Origin: an uncultured Bacteroidia bacterium
GTDB lineage: Bacteria; Bacteroidota; Bacteroidia; Bacteroidales; Prolixibacteraceae
DNA: 48,322 nucleotides
Direction: 5' to 3'
Assembly (NCBI GenBank): GCA_903854235.1
Contig: CAINVV010000242.1
Location: 1 to 48,322, forward strand
The notes beneath the pieces were generated by a model. That model was not told where the DNA came from and made no database searches. It was given only the letters and a program-made list of their open reading frames with translations. This document shows, piece by piece, positions 27,550 to 36,600 of this stretch. Position 1 is the stretch's first letter. The number at the start of each line of letters is the position of its first letter. The position numbers were made by a program, and so were the translations under genes.

Positions 27550-27661
27550 ATAGGTAAAATGAAGGAGGGACAATTTAACGAAATATCTATCAGGTAATTA
27601 ATGATATAATTATGAAAAAGATTATAGTTTTTAATTAGCAATTTTACTTCCAATTCCATTG

Positions 27662-27856
27662 ATGTTTTGGATTTCAAGATCGGATAACTCCTTGTGGTTT
27701 GCCATTTTATTGCTGATTTACGCAGCACTCTATCGAACCGCAATCGAATGTTGGAGGCTGGTAGATAAAAAAATATTGAAATGGCACGAAATCTGGAAAT
27801 TATGGATACCCTGGAAGTATAGGGGCTTCATGAAGGATTTGTATTTCAGTAATTAA
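27662..27856 (+). CDS. Small predicted membrane protein, 64 residues
   Basis: I do not recognise a named family. The ATG at 27662 starts a 64-residue chain with one hydrophobic helix near residues 10-24 (LWFAILLLIYAALYRT) and then a basic, tryptophan-rich amphipathic tail (KILKWHEIWKLWIPWKYRGF). The composition looks like a real short membrane protein and not an antisense shadow, and nothing else codes in this gap. It sits between the PorE-like gene and purM, with repeat arrays on both sides. A non-coding gap is the alternative. Confidence 0.5.
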   Translation: MFWISRSDNSLWFAILLLIYAALYRTAIECWRLVDKKILKWHEIWKLWIPWKYRGFMKDLYFSN

Positions 27857-27904
27857 CATTGATTTTCACTTGTTGAAAGAAATCTCGATCACGGCTTTCC
27901 CTAC

Positions 27905-27939
27905 TTTTGCCTTTTGCCCTTTCCCTTTTGCCTTTTTAT
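27905..27939 (+). repeat. 7-bp pyrimidine-rich tandem repeat (TTTTGCC), 5 units
   Basis: The units are TTTTGCC, TTTTGCC, CTTTCCC, TTTTGCC, TTTTTAT. The array lies just upstream of a -7-like TAATTTTG (27963-27970) and the purM ATG at 27979, so it occupies the purM promoter region. Confidence 0.7.
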
Positions 27940-27978
27940 GCTTTAAGTTGGCAAAAAGTTGCTAATTTTGCCGAAATT

Positions 27979-29148
27979 ATGGACAGCAACCAAAGATACA
28001 TACGCAGGGGAGTTTCCGCCTCCAAGGAAGATGTGCATGAAGCCATTCGTAACATCGACAAAGGTCTGTTTCCCAAGGCGTTTTGTAAAATCATTCCCGA
28101 TATTCTGGGTGACGACCCCCTTTGGTGCAATGTCATGCACGCCGATGGAGCTGGTACAAAATCTGCCCTTGCTTACCTTTATTGGAAAGAAACAGGGGAT
28201 CTTTCCGTGTGGACAGGAATCGCCCAGGATGCCATCGTGATGAACCTTGATGATCTGATTTGTGTCGGGGCCACCGATAATATTCTGCTTTCTTCCACCA
28301 TAGGAAGAAATAAACAACTGATACCCGGAGAGGTACTATCGTCAATTATACGAGGTACGGAAGATTTTTGCAGCTCCATGCGGGGAATGGGCATTTCCAT
28401 TTATCCCACCGGTGGTGAAACAGCCGATGTCGGGGATCTCGTCAGGACCATCATCGTAGATTCAACAGTTACCTGCCGGATGAAGCGCTCCGAGGTAATT
28501 TCGGCAGATAGGATTAAGGCCGGGAATGTCATTGTCGGACTTTCCTCCTCCGGTCGTGCAAACTACGAAACAGAATTCAACGGTGGGATGGGCAGCAATG
28601 GTCTGACCTCGGCCAGGCACGATGTTTTTTCAAAGTATCTTGCAGAAAAATATCCGGAGAGTTTCGATCCATCGGTTCCGGAGGAACTCGTGTATTCCGG
28701 GAGTCTTGGACTGACAGACTGGATCGCTGCAACAGGTATGGATGCCGGGAAAATGGTGCTTTCACCCACACGTACCTATGCTCCTGTAATTAAAAGGGTT
28801 CTCGAAAGTTGCCGGCAAAACATCTATGGAATGATTCATTGCTCAGGCGGGGCCCAAACCAAGGTCCTTCATTTTGTGGAAAAGGTACACATTATCAAGG
28901 ATCATCTTTTTGAAATACCGGAACTCTTCCGGGTCATCCAGCAACAAAGTGGCACCGACTGGCACGAGATGTACAAGGTATTCAACATGGGTCACCGCTT
29001 TGAAATTTACACGGATGAAGTGGCGGCCGAAAAAATAATTGAAATTTCAAGTTCCTTTGGGATTGATGCCCAGATAATAGGTCACGTCGAGCCCTTCTCA
29101 GGCAAGAAAGTAACCATTGAAAGTCCTTTTGGTACTTTTGAATATTAG
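27979..29148 (+). CDS. purM: Phosphoribosylformylglycinamidine cyclo-ligase (AIR synthetase)
   Basis: PurM closes FGAM to aminoimidazole ribonucleotide with ATP in purine synthesis. The 389-residue chain has the family's glycine-rich sites: HADGAGTKSALA near the N-terminus, MNLDDLICVGA, PTGGETADVGD, GLSSSGRANYE, and HCSGGAQTK near the end. The start at 27979 (MDSNQRYIRRGVS) matches the family; the frame extends 24 codons upstream through repeat-derived sequence that is not conserved-looking. A -7-like TAATTTTG ends only 8 bp before the ATG, so the transcript may have almost no leader. It is followed by 9-bp repeats and prfA. Confidence 0.94.
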   Translation: MDSNQRYIRRGVSASKEDVHEAIRNIDKGLFPKAFCKIIPDILGDDPLWCNVMHADGAGTKSALAYLYWKETGDLSVWTGIAQDAIVMNLDDLICVGATDNILLSSTIGRNKQLIPGEVLSSIIRGTEDFCSSMRGMGISIYPTGGETADVGDLVRTIIVDSTVTCRMKRSEVISADRIKAGNVIVGLSSSGRANYETEFNGGMGSNGLTSARHDVFSKYLAEKYPESFDPSVPEELVYSGSLGLTDWIAATGMDAGKMVLSPTRTYAPVIKRVLESCRQNIYGMIHCSGGAQTKVLHFVEKVHIIKDHLFEIPELFRVIQQQSGTDWHEMYKVFNMGHRFEIYTDEVAAEKIIEISSSFGIDAQIIGHVEPFSGKKVTIESPFGTFEY

Positions 29149-29159
29149 CTCCACCTATT

Positions 29160-29211
29160 TTTAGTTACTCCAACTTTAGTCACTCTAGTCAATTTAGTCA
29201 CTTTAGTTCAC
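29160..29211 (-). repeat. 9-10-bp tandem repeat array (TTTAGTCAC on the plus strand), 5 units
   Basis: The units are TTTAGTTAC, then after 6 bp TTTAGTCAC, TCTAGTCAA, TTTAGTCAC and TTTAGTTCAC. It is the reverse orientation of the array at 3911-3973. It starts 11 bp after the purM stop codon and ends 47 bp before prfA. Confidence 0.85.
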
Positions 29212-29258
29212 TTAGACCCCATTTCTTATATTGCAACAATTACTTTATTCAAGATAGC

Positions 29259-30344
29259 ATGTCCGACAATTCACTCATAGAAAAATACGAAGGCATAAAA
29301 ATTCGCTTCGACGAGGTCAGCCAACAAATTTCCGATCCGGATATCATGAAAGACATGAAACGGTATGTGAAACTCAACCAGGAATACAAGCAACTGGATG
29401 CCCTGGTTCAATCCTTTACCAGGTACAAAAATTATCTGCAGAACATTGCCGATGCAAAGGAGATTCTGGAAAACGAAACTGACGAAGATTTGCGCGAAAT
29501 GGCCAGGGAGGAACTCGAAGAGGGCTCCCAGAAGGTGATGGCCTTTGAGGATGAGATCAAAATGCTGCTTATTCCTGCCGATCCGGAAGACAGCAAAAAT
29601 GCCATCCTCGAAATAAGGGGCGGTACAGGAGGCGATGAGGCCGCTATTTTTGCCGGAGACCTGTTCCGGATGTACTCCAAATTTTGTGACCGGATGGGCT
29701 GGAAACTGGAAGTGACCAACACCTCTGAAGGAACCTCCGGCGGATACAAGGAGTTGGTTGCCAAGGTTACAGGAAAGGATGTTTACGGAATTCTGAAATA
29801 TGAATCTGGTGTGCATCGGGTCCAGCGGGTTCCCCAGACGGAAACACAGGGACGCATTCACACTTCTGCCTCCACGGTAGCCGTATTGCCGGAAGCCGAA
29901 GAATTCGACATCGATCTGAGGGAGACGGATATCAGAAAGGATACCTACTGCTCCTCCGGTCCCGGGGGACAGAGTGTCAACACCACCTATTCTGCCATCC
30001 GGCTGACCCATATCCCTACCGGGATTGTCGTTACCTGCCAGGATGAGAAATCACAGATTAAGAATCTGGCCAAAGCCATGTCGGAACTCCGGACCCGTAT
30101 TTACAACATGGAACACCAGAAATACCTGGATGAGATTGCTTCCAAGCGAAAAACCATGGTTTCAACCGGCGACAGATCGGCAAAAATCAGGACTTACAAT
30201 TATCCTCAGGGTCGCATGACGGACCACCGGATCGGATTGACACTTTACAACCTTCCTGCCATCATGGATGGAGATATCGGTGAAATCATCGACAAACTCC
30301 GTTATGAGGAAAATGTGGAAAGGCTGAAGGAGACGGAGTTATGA
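29259..30344 (+). CDS. prfA: Peptide chain release factor 1
   Basis: RF1 reads UAA and UAG stop codons and triggers peptide release. The 361-residue protein has the universally conserved release motif in SSGPGGQSVNTT and, preceding it, the RF1-type stop-recognition segment VPQTETQGRIHTSA (PxT type, not the SPF of RF2). It also has the N-terminal coiled coil and the C-terminal R-E-N-V-E-R-L helix. Its last codon and TGA stop lie inside the first unit of a 7-bp repeat array. pyrF follows after 87 bp. Confidence 0.97.
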   Translation: MSDNSLIEKYEGIKIRFDEVSQQISDPDIMKDMKRYVKLNQEYKQLDALVQSFTRYKNYLQNIADAKEILENETDEDLREMAREELEEGSQKVMAFEDEIKMLLIPADPEDSKNAILEIRGGTGGDEAAIFAGDLFRMYSKFCDRMGWKLEVTNTSEGTSGGYKELVAKVTGKDVYGILKYESGVHRVQRVPQTETQGRIHTSASTVAVLPEAEEFDIDLRETDIRKDTYCSSGPGGQSVNTTYSAIRLTHIPTGIVVTCQDEKSQIKNLAKAMSELRTRIYNMEHQKYLDEIASKRKTMVSTGDRSAKIRTYNYPQGRMTDHRIGLTLYNLPAIMDGDIGEIIDKLRYEENVERLKETEL

Positions 30345-30372
30345 GAAATAAGTTATGAGATATGAGATATAA
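30338..30372 (+). repeat. 7-bp tandem repeat array, 5 units, overlapping the prfA stop codon
   Basis: The units are GTTATGA, GAAATAA, GTTATGA, GATATGA, GATATAA with an exact 7-bp period. The first unit contains the last bases of prfA and its TGA stop. It lies in the prfA-pyrF gap. Confidence 0.85.
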
Positions 30373-30431
30373 GACAATTGAATGGGGGAGGGTAGAATTG
30401 TAGAATCACCTAATTTTTAGCTGAAGTTGTT

Positions 30432-31265
30432 ATGAACAGATTAGAACTTTTCGAACAGATTAAAAAGAAGCAGTCCTTCCTGTGCGTTGGACTCGATTCG
30501 GATATTCAGAAGATTCCTGCATTTTTGCTGGATACTTCCGATCCTATCTTTTACTTTAACCAGAAAATCATTGACGCAACGGCTCCCTATACCATTGCCT
30601 ATAAACCCAATCTGGCATTCTACGAATCAAATGGTCTGGATGGATGGAACAGCCTTGAAAAAACCGTTCATTATATCCGCGAGAAATATCCCGAAATTTT
30701 TGTGATTGCGGATGCAAAAAGAGGCGATATCGGAAATACTTCGGCGTTGTATGCCCGTACATTTTTTGAAACCTACCATTTTGATGCGGTTACCATTGCT
30801 CCCTACATGGGCGAAGACTCGGTCACTCCGTTTCTGGGCTATCCAGACAAATGGGTCATTCTTCTTGCGCTGACTTCCAACAAGGGAGCTTTCGATTTTC
30901 AATTTATGGAAGACCAACAGGGGGAGAAACTCTTTCAGAAGGTACTTCGTTCTTCGCAACATTGGGCCTCGGAAGAAAGCATGATGTATGTGGTAGGTGC
31001 CACCAAAGCAGTAGAATTGGAGGGTATTAGGAATATTGTCCCAAATCACTTTCTGTTGGTTCCAGGAGTGGGTGCACAAGGAGGAAGTCTGAGTGAGGTA
31101 GCCAAATATGGAATGAACGATCAATGCGGGCTAATAGTCAACTCTTCAAGGGCCATTTTGTATGCTTCTGGCGGACAGGATTTTGCCGAAAAGGCTGGAG
31201 AAGCCGCCCTTGAGGTGCAATTTGAGATGAAAAATTTGCTTGTTGAAGCCGGATTGATCCGATAA
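30432..31265 (+). CDS. pyrF: Orotidine 5'-phosphate decarboxylase
   Basis: The enzyme makes UMP from OMP, the last step of pyrimidine synthesis. The 277-residue protein belongs to the longer type (about 270 residues, as in mycobacteria and Bacteroidota). It has LCVGLDSD at the N-terminus, the catalytic [13 protein letters not shown] with the key Lys and Asp, [11 protein letters not shown], and the phosphate-binding [10 protein letters not shown] followed by [10 protein letters not shown]. It sits 87 bp after prfA in the same direction and could share its transcript. Confidence 0.96.
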   Translation: MNRLELFEQIKKKQSFLCVGLDSDIQKIPAFLLDTSDPIFYFNQKIIDATAPYTIAYKPNLAFYESNGLDGWNSLEKTVHYIREKYPEIFVIADAKRGDIGNTSALYARTFFETYHFDAVTIAPYMGEDSVTPFLGYPDKWVILLALTSNKGAFDFQFMEDQQGEKLFQKVLRSSQHWASEESMMYVVGATKAVELEGIRNIVPNHFLLVPGVGAQGGSLSEVAKYGMNDQCGLIVNSSRAILYASGGQDFAEKAGEAALEVQFEMKNLLVEAGLIR

Positions 31266-31345
31266 AATATATTTTGAATCTGCACTCTTTTTCAGATGCT
31301 TACAAATTATGTGCACTCTACATTTTAACAATTGGCTTCAAAATG

Positions 31346-31364
31346 AAAACGTTACAAAACGTTA
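31346..31364 (+). promoter_or_regulatory. Possible operator: two AAAACGTTA repeats 10 bp apart
   Basis: AAAACGTTA occurs at 31346-31354 and 31356-31364, each centred on the palindrome AACGTT and spaced one helical turn apart. They lie about 75-90 bp upstream of the esterase gene at 31438, where a transcription factor site is plausible. No regulator gene is adjacent, so the binding protein is unknown. Confidence 0.3.
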
Positions 31365-31437
31365 AAAAGTGTTTATAGACCTGTTTTCTGCGGAGAATGA
31401 TTAATTTTGTATAGATTTAGTAATTAAAATTGAAGGC

Positions 31438-32346
31438 ATGGTTGGTAAAATGTTGACTTTGGTTCTGGGGTGTTTGCTTCTTTTGGGAGGCAGCGCTTTT
31501 GGAACAAACCCACAACAGAAAAAATTAAAATCCAAGACTTATCCCTATCTGGTGTACCTGCCAAACGGTTACCAGGAATCGATCGGAAAGGAATGGCCCT
31601 TAATTATTTACCTTCATGGGAGTTCCTGTAAGGGAAGCAACCTGGAGCGGGTAAAAAAATATGGTCCTCCCTATTACCTGGATCGTGGGATGTCTGTAGA
31701 TGCCATTGTCATTTCACCCCAGTGTCCATCCAATCGCAATTGGGTGTATGGCGACTGGTTCGAATCATTTTATGCGGAAATTCTAGCCAAATATCACGTT
31801 GATGCCTCCAGGGTTTACCTGACGGGAATGAGCTTGGGTGGTTTTGGAACCTGGAGCCTCGCATCCCGTTATCCTCAGTTGTTTGCGGCCATTATGCCTT
31901 TGTGCGGAGGTGGCAGACCTGATATGGTAGAAACGATCAAGGATGTACCAACTTGGGTATTTCACGGCGAAAAAGATAGAAAGGTTCACCTGAACAGATC
32001 CGAAGAGATGGTGGAAGCCATGCAGGAGATGGGTTCAAGGCCAAAATTCTCAGTATTGAAAGGGGAGGGGCACGATATTCACCACGTCTATTCCGAACAA
32101 AATGTTTATGAATGGCTGTTGGCTCAGCACAAGAGCGTAGTCGAAAAATTGGTAAGCATGAATTTTTGGTCACCCAAAACGGATTCGGTGATTTCACAGA
32201 AAAGGGAAGAATTGATCAAAGAGGTGAGACAATCCAGTTTAGGCGGGAAGTTTATTCTTAAAAGTCAGACTCAAACTGAAACTGCCAAGTCCTTTCTATT
32301 CAATTTTTTCAAGGCCAAACCCTTCGAGCAATCTTCTTTAAAATAA
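31438..32346 (+). CDS. Exported alpha/beta-hydrolase (phospholipase/carboxylesterase or feruloyl-esterase-like)
   Basis: The 302-residue protein has a signal peptide (about 1-22, GGSAFG). It also has a serine hydrolase fold: oxyanion strand YLHGSSCKG, nucleophile in GMSLGGFGTW, acid in HGEKDRKV and histidine in GEGHDIHHVY. It resembles the COG4099 group of secreted esterases or peptidases often found in polysaccharide-use loci. The C-terminus has an unusual basic tail of about 60 residues after the catalytic domain. The stop codon runs directly into a repeat array and terminator. Confidence 0.8.
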   Translation: MVGKMLTLVLGCLLLLGGSAFGTNPQQKKLKSKTYPYLVYLPNGYQESIGKEWPLIIYLHGSSCKGSNLERVKKYGPPYYLDRGMSVDAIVISPQCPSNRNWVYGDWFESFYAEILAKYHVDASRVYLTGMSLGGFGTWSLASRYPQLFAAIMPLCGGGRPDMVETIKDVPTWVFHGEKDRKVHLNRSEEMVEAMQEMGSRPKFSVLKGEGHDIHHVYSEQNVYEWLLAQHKSVVEKLVSMNFWSPKTDSVISQKREELIKEVRQSSLGGKFILKSQTQTETAKSFLFNFFKAKPFEQSSLK

Positions 32347-32393
32347 TTGACTAAAGTGACTAAAGTGAGCTAAAGTGCCTAAAGTACTTTAGC
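32347..32393 (+). repeat. 9-10-bp tandem repeat array (GTGACTAAA), forward orientation
   Basis: The units are TTGACTAAA, GTGACTAAA, GTGAGCTAAA, GTGCCTAAA and the inverted end GTACTTTAGC. It begins on the base after the esterase stop codon. The last units form the stem of the terminator at 32369-32402. Confidence 0.85.
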
Positions 32394-32402
32394 TTTTTTT
32401 TT
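32369..32402 (+). terminator. Intrinsic terminator formed from repeat units
   Basis: The stem GCTAAAGT at 32369-32376 pairs with ACTTTAGC at 32386-32393 across a 9-nt loop, followed by nine T residues. All stem bases are supplied by the tandem repeat. It ends the esterase transcript. Confidence 0.75.
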
Positions 32403-32408
32403 AATAAC

Positions 32409-32462
32409 TTTAGTCACTTTAGTAAATTTAGTCAATTTAGTCAATCTAGTCAATTTAGTCAC
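32409..32462 (-). repeat. 9-bp tandem repeat array (TTTAGTCAC/TTTAGTCAA), six units, abutting a start codon
   Basis: The six units are exactly 9 bp: TTTAGTCAC, TTTAGTAAA, TTTAGTCAA, TTTAGTCAA, TCTAGTCAA, TTTAGTCAC. They are inverted relative to the array at 32347-32393, and 18 of 20 bases between 32348-32367 and 32407-32426 can pair. The array ends 6 bp before the ATG of the Gfo/Idh gene, so it occupies its ribosome-binding region. Confidence 0.9.
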
Positions 32463-32468
32463 TTTTCC

Positions 32469-33446
32469 ATGTCAAAAACCTACAATTGGGGCATTCTGGC
32501 TCCCGGAAACATCGCCGGAAAATTTGTTTCAGAACTGAAGGAGGTGGAGAATGCCGTCGTTTTGGCTGTTGGTTCGAGGGATATAAAGCGGTCCGTTGAT
32601 TTTGCTGCAATCCACGGCATTGAGCGATCCTATGGTTCCTATGAAGAACTTGTTGCAGATCCGGATTTGGATATCATTTACGTTGCATCGCCCCATACCT
32701 TTCATGCCGAACATACCATCCTATGTTTGAACCACAAAAAGGCTGTACTATGCGAAAAAGCCTTTGGGATGAATGCTGAAGAGGTTAAAATGATGATTCA
32801 ATCGGCCAGGGAGAATCAGACTTTCTTGATGGAGGCTTTCTTTACTCCACATCAGCCATCTTATCAGGAAGCCCGCAAGATTCTGGATTCCGGAATACTT
32901 GGGGAAATAAAACACATACAGGGGTGGTTTGGTTTCAACAGGTCTCCCTACAACCCAAACAGCCGGCTGATCAATCCGGAACTGGGTGGCAGTGCGCTCC
33001 TTGACATTGGTTTGTACCTTATGTTTGACGTACTTTATTTTCTGGGTCAGCCTTCAAGAATGGAGGCATTTGCAGATTTGACTCCTCAGAAAATTGACCT
33101 GTCAGTATCCGTAGCGATGGAATTTGAGGGTGGAAAAAGCGCCCATATTTTTGCCTCCATACTTTCTGATGCCGGTGTCGGAACAGATCTTCTCTGCGAA
33201 AAGGGAGTCTTGCGGCTTAGAAGAATCAATGCGATCGAACAAACCCTGGAAATTCTCCTCCCCGGAGAAGCAATACGAATCGTTGAATTTGAAAAATCTT
33301 CCTGTGGTTTGAAACTCGAAGCCATCGAAGTCATGAAATGCCTTGAAAATAATCAGTTGGAAAGCACCGTCATGAGTCTCCACAACTCCCTTCAATTGAT
33401 AGAAAATCTCGATCAAGTCAGACAAAAAACGGGCATTAATTGTTAA
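32469..33446 (+). CDS. Gfo/Idh/MocA-family NAD(P)-dependent oxidoreductase
   Basis: The 325-residue protein has an N-terminal Rossmann fold (WGILAPGNIAGKF, the usual GxGxxG site in the modified form GILAPGNIA), the sheet edge VASPHTFHAE, and the catalytic-region motif CEKAFGMN in place of the usual EKP. A C-terminal alpha/beta domain follows, with GGSALLDIGLYLMFD. Members oxidise or reduce sugars and sugar derivatives such as dihydrodiols. The substrate is not deducible. The upstream region is a repeat array reaching to 6 bp from the ATG. It precedes the SusC/SusD pair by 160 bp and could be linked functionally to it. Confidence 0.88.
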   Translation: MSKTYNWGILAPGNIAGKFVSELKEVENAVVLAVGSRDIKRSVDFAAIHGIERSYGSYEELVADPDLDIIYVASPHTFHAEHTILCLNHKKAVLCEKAFGMNAEEVKMMIQSARENQTFLMEAFFTPHQPSYQEARKILDSGILGEIKHIQGWFGFNRSPYNPNSRLINPELGGSALLDIGLYLMFDVLYFLGQPSRMEAFADLTPQKIDLSVSVAMEFEGGKSAHIFASILSDAGVGTDLLCEKGVLRLRRINAIEQTLEILLPGEAIRIVEFEKSSCGLKLEAIEVMKCLENNQLESTVMSLHNSLQLIENLDQVRQKTGINC

Positions 33447-33481
33447 TTTTTAGTTAGAAACATACGCATTTTCAGACATTT

Positions 33482-33503
33482 AATAATTTGTCAACAAATT
33501 ATT
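33482..33503. promoter_or_regulatory. 9-bp perfect dyad upstream of the SusC gene
   Basis: AATAATTTG at 33482-33490 is the reverse complement of CAAATTATT at 33495-33503 with a 4-bp centre. There is no T tract after it, so it is more likely an operator than a terminator. It is 104 bp before the SusC ATG. Confidence 0.35.
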
Positions 33504-33606
33504 CCGGACAATCTGAAAAATGTAATGGGTATAGATTAAAATTTGTAAAAAATATCCTTACATTTACGCTGTAATTAACATCTATTAACTAATTATTTAA
33601 CGTCAC

Positions 33607-36600
33607 ATGTCTAAGAAAATCATTAGAATTTTTCTGATGTGCCTTTTTGTGCTGTTTGCTAACAGCTTGATGGCGCAAAATTCAATTACCGGAACGGTAA
33701 CTGATGATTCCGGGTCTCCACTACCCGGTGCTAGTGTTGTAGTTAAAGGTACAACAAAAGGCGTCATTACAGACGCCAACGGAAAGTTTAGTCTTTCGGT
33801 TCCTGCAAATGCCAAGATAGTCATCTCCTTCGTTGGGATGAATAACTCTGAAGTTGCAGTCGGAACCAACAAAACTTTTAAAATTAAACTGGCAACCTCT
33901 ACCGTTGGTGTAGAAGAGGTTGTGGTAACGGCTTTGGGAATTTCGCGTGAGAAAAAATCGCTCGGTTATTCTGTTGCTGAAGTTAAAGGTTCTGAAATGC
34001 AGAAGGTTGCTTCAACCAATGCATTGAGCTCTCTGGCCGGTAAGGTTTCAGGTGTGCAGTTCAGTAGTACAGGTGCTGCCGGATCCAGCGTAAGCGTTAT
34101 TATCCGTGGTGCTTCTTCACTTACAAGTGATAACCAGCCTCTTTACGTTGTAGATGGTATTCCTTTGAACAACACCCTGAACAACATGTCCAACCTTGGA
34201 AATGGAAACTCTGTCGACTACGGTAGTGCCATTGGCGACGTTAACGGGGATGACATTGAATCTGTATCGGTTCTTAAGGGACCTAGTGCTGCCGCGCTTT
34301 ATGGATCGCGCGCAGGTAATGGTGTAATCCTGATTACAACAAAATCAGGTAAAGGTGGTAAAAAAGGATTGGGTGTAACAATCAATTCCAATACCGTTAT
34401 CGATAATCCATACAAATATCTGGATTATCTGAACAATGGCTGGGGTTATGGACCTCGTCCCTATACCCAGGATATCCGTCCAAACAACGGTAAGGCTTAT
34501 GCTGATGTAGATCCGACCCAATCGGCCTGGAACGGTCAGCAACTTGATAAAGGTACCCTTGGTTTCCAATGGCCTTATACCACGGATGCAGCAGGTAACC
34601 TGGTTGCCACACCACTTGTTAATCACCCCAACAATGTCAAGAACTTCTTTCAGACAGGTTTCACAACCACCAACAACATTGAAGTTGCCGATGCTTCGGA
34701 CAGGGTCAACTACCGTTTTTCTTTCAATGACATGGAGAATGCCGGATTGATTCCCAATTCTGACCTTCACAGAAAAACGATTTCATTGAATTCAACCTTT
34801 AAATTGAACGATAAAGTATCTATCAGTTCAGTGATCAACTATGCCCATTCCAACGCTGGTAATCGTCCAGCCATTGGCAATGGTACCAACCCCATGCAGG
34901 CCATCTATGAAATCAACAACGAAATTGACGGAAGTCTGTTGAAAGATTACTGGAAACCAGGTCAAAAGGGCATCATGCAGAACAGCCCTTACAGATATGG
35001 CAGTCCGTCCAGTTATGTCAATAACCCTTACTTCGTAGCCAATGAAGTCAACAACAGCTTCAGACGTGACCGCGTTTATGGAGACCTTCGTTTGGATGTA
35101 CAGATCCTGAAAGATCTTAGTTTCTTTGCCCGTTATTCCTTGGATACATACAATGAAACCAGAGAGGCCAAGATTGCAAAAAGTTATACTTCTGAAAAGA
35201 ACGGTTTTTATGGAATTCAGAATCTGAACAGGCTGGAGAACAACACCGATTTCCTCTTCACCTATACCAAAAAAATCTCTGATTTTAATGTAACGGCTTC
35301 TGCTGGTGGAAACTCCAGGTATTATTTCTCTGGTGATAACTCCATGCAGACCAAGAATGGTGGTACTGGTTTAGTTGTACCGGGTATCTATTCAATTACC
35401 AATACCCTTCAAACCAACCTTCAGGTTTCATCCGGTTCATCCAAGAAACAGGTTTATTCATTGTATGCTTTGGCTTCTCTGGGGTACAAAGATTTTGCCT
35501 ATTTGGATCTTACTGCCAGAAATGACTGGTCCAGTACGTTGCCAGTAAGTAACCGGTCCTATTTCTATCCATCGGCTTCCTTGAGTTTGCTTGTCAACAA
35601 AATGTTGGACCTTGGTCCTAACGTCTCCTTGTTCAAAGTTAGGGGTGGTATTGCACAGGTTGGTAATGATACCAATCCTTATTCATTGCTTGCAGGATTG
35701 AGCCCTGGTGCCTGGAATGGTCAGACCACTTTCTCCGTACCCGGAAACCTGCTCAACCCAACTTTGAAACCAGAAATCAAGACCTCAAAGGAGATCGGTG
35801 CAAACATTGATCTTTTCAACAGCCGTGTTAAATTTGAAGGTACCTATTACAACTCTGACAACAGGAACCAGATTTTGAACAATACGCTTTCTCCATCTTC
35901 AGCTTACGGAACTCAGAAATTCAACGCCGGTCTGGTAAACAGCAAGGGTGTTGAACTTTCCATCGGTGGTACACCGATCAAAACCAAGAATCTGACCTGG
36001 GATGTTAACCTGATTTACTCCAAGAACACGACCATTCTTAAAGAACTTGCTCCCGGTGTATCTCACATCATTCTGTGGACCAATGCAAAAGGTGGAGCTG
36101 AGACTTGGGTAGGTGAAAAAATTGGTAACATCGTGGATGCTGAAATGCAGCGTGTAACAGACAAATCATCTCCTTATTACGGATGGCCGCTTCTCGATTC
36201 AGACGGATATGAACAGATCACAGGTGTAAATGAAGTAAACAACAAGCGGAATTCTCCGATCATTGGTAACTTCAACCCTGATTTCATGATGGGTTTGCAG
36301 ACCTCTGTTACCTACAAAAAATGGACAGTTAGTGCCAGTTTTGATTACAGAAAAGGTGGACAGTTTGTTTCCCAGACCCTTCGTTACAACGAATCTGACC
36401 TCCATGGATCACGTATCCTGAGTACCTTTATTCATCCTCCAAAAGGCGTGGATGTACCAACCTGGTTGAAAGCACATGCAAGTCTGTTTGGACCTAACGG
36501 AACAGCCTTCCCGGTTGTCGGTGGACCTTCTGCAGACTATGGTGGTATGCCTTACACGGATGGTGGTATTACCCTGAATGATGGTGTATTCATGCCAGGC

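Noticed and set aside
27963-27970. Complete promoter for purM at TAATTTTG
   Set aside because: The -7 word is perfect, but no -33 TTTG lies at about 19 bp, so I mention it only in the purM entry.
29271-30011. 246-codon minus-strand frame opposite prfA
   Set aside because: It is an antisense shadow of a strongly conserved gene.
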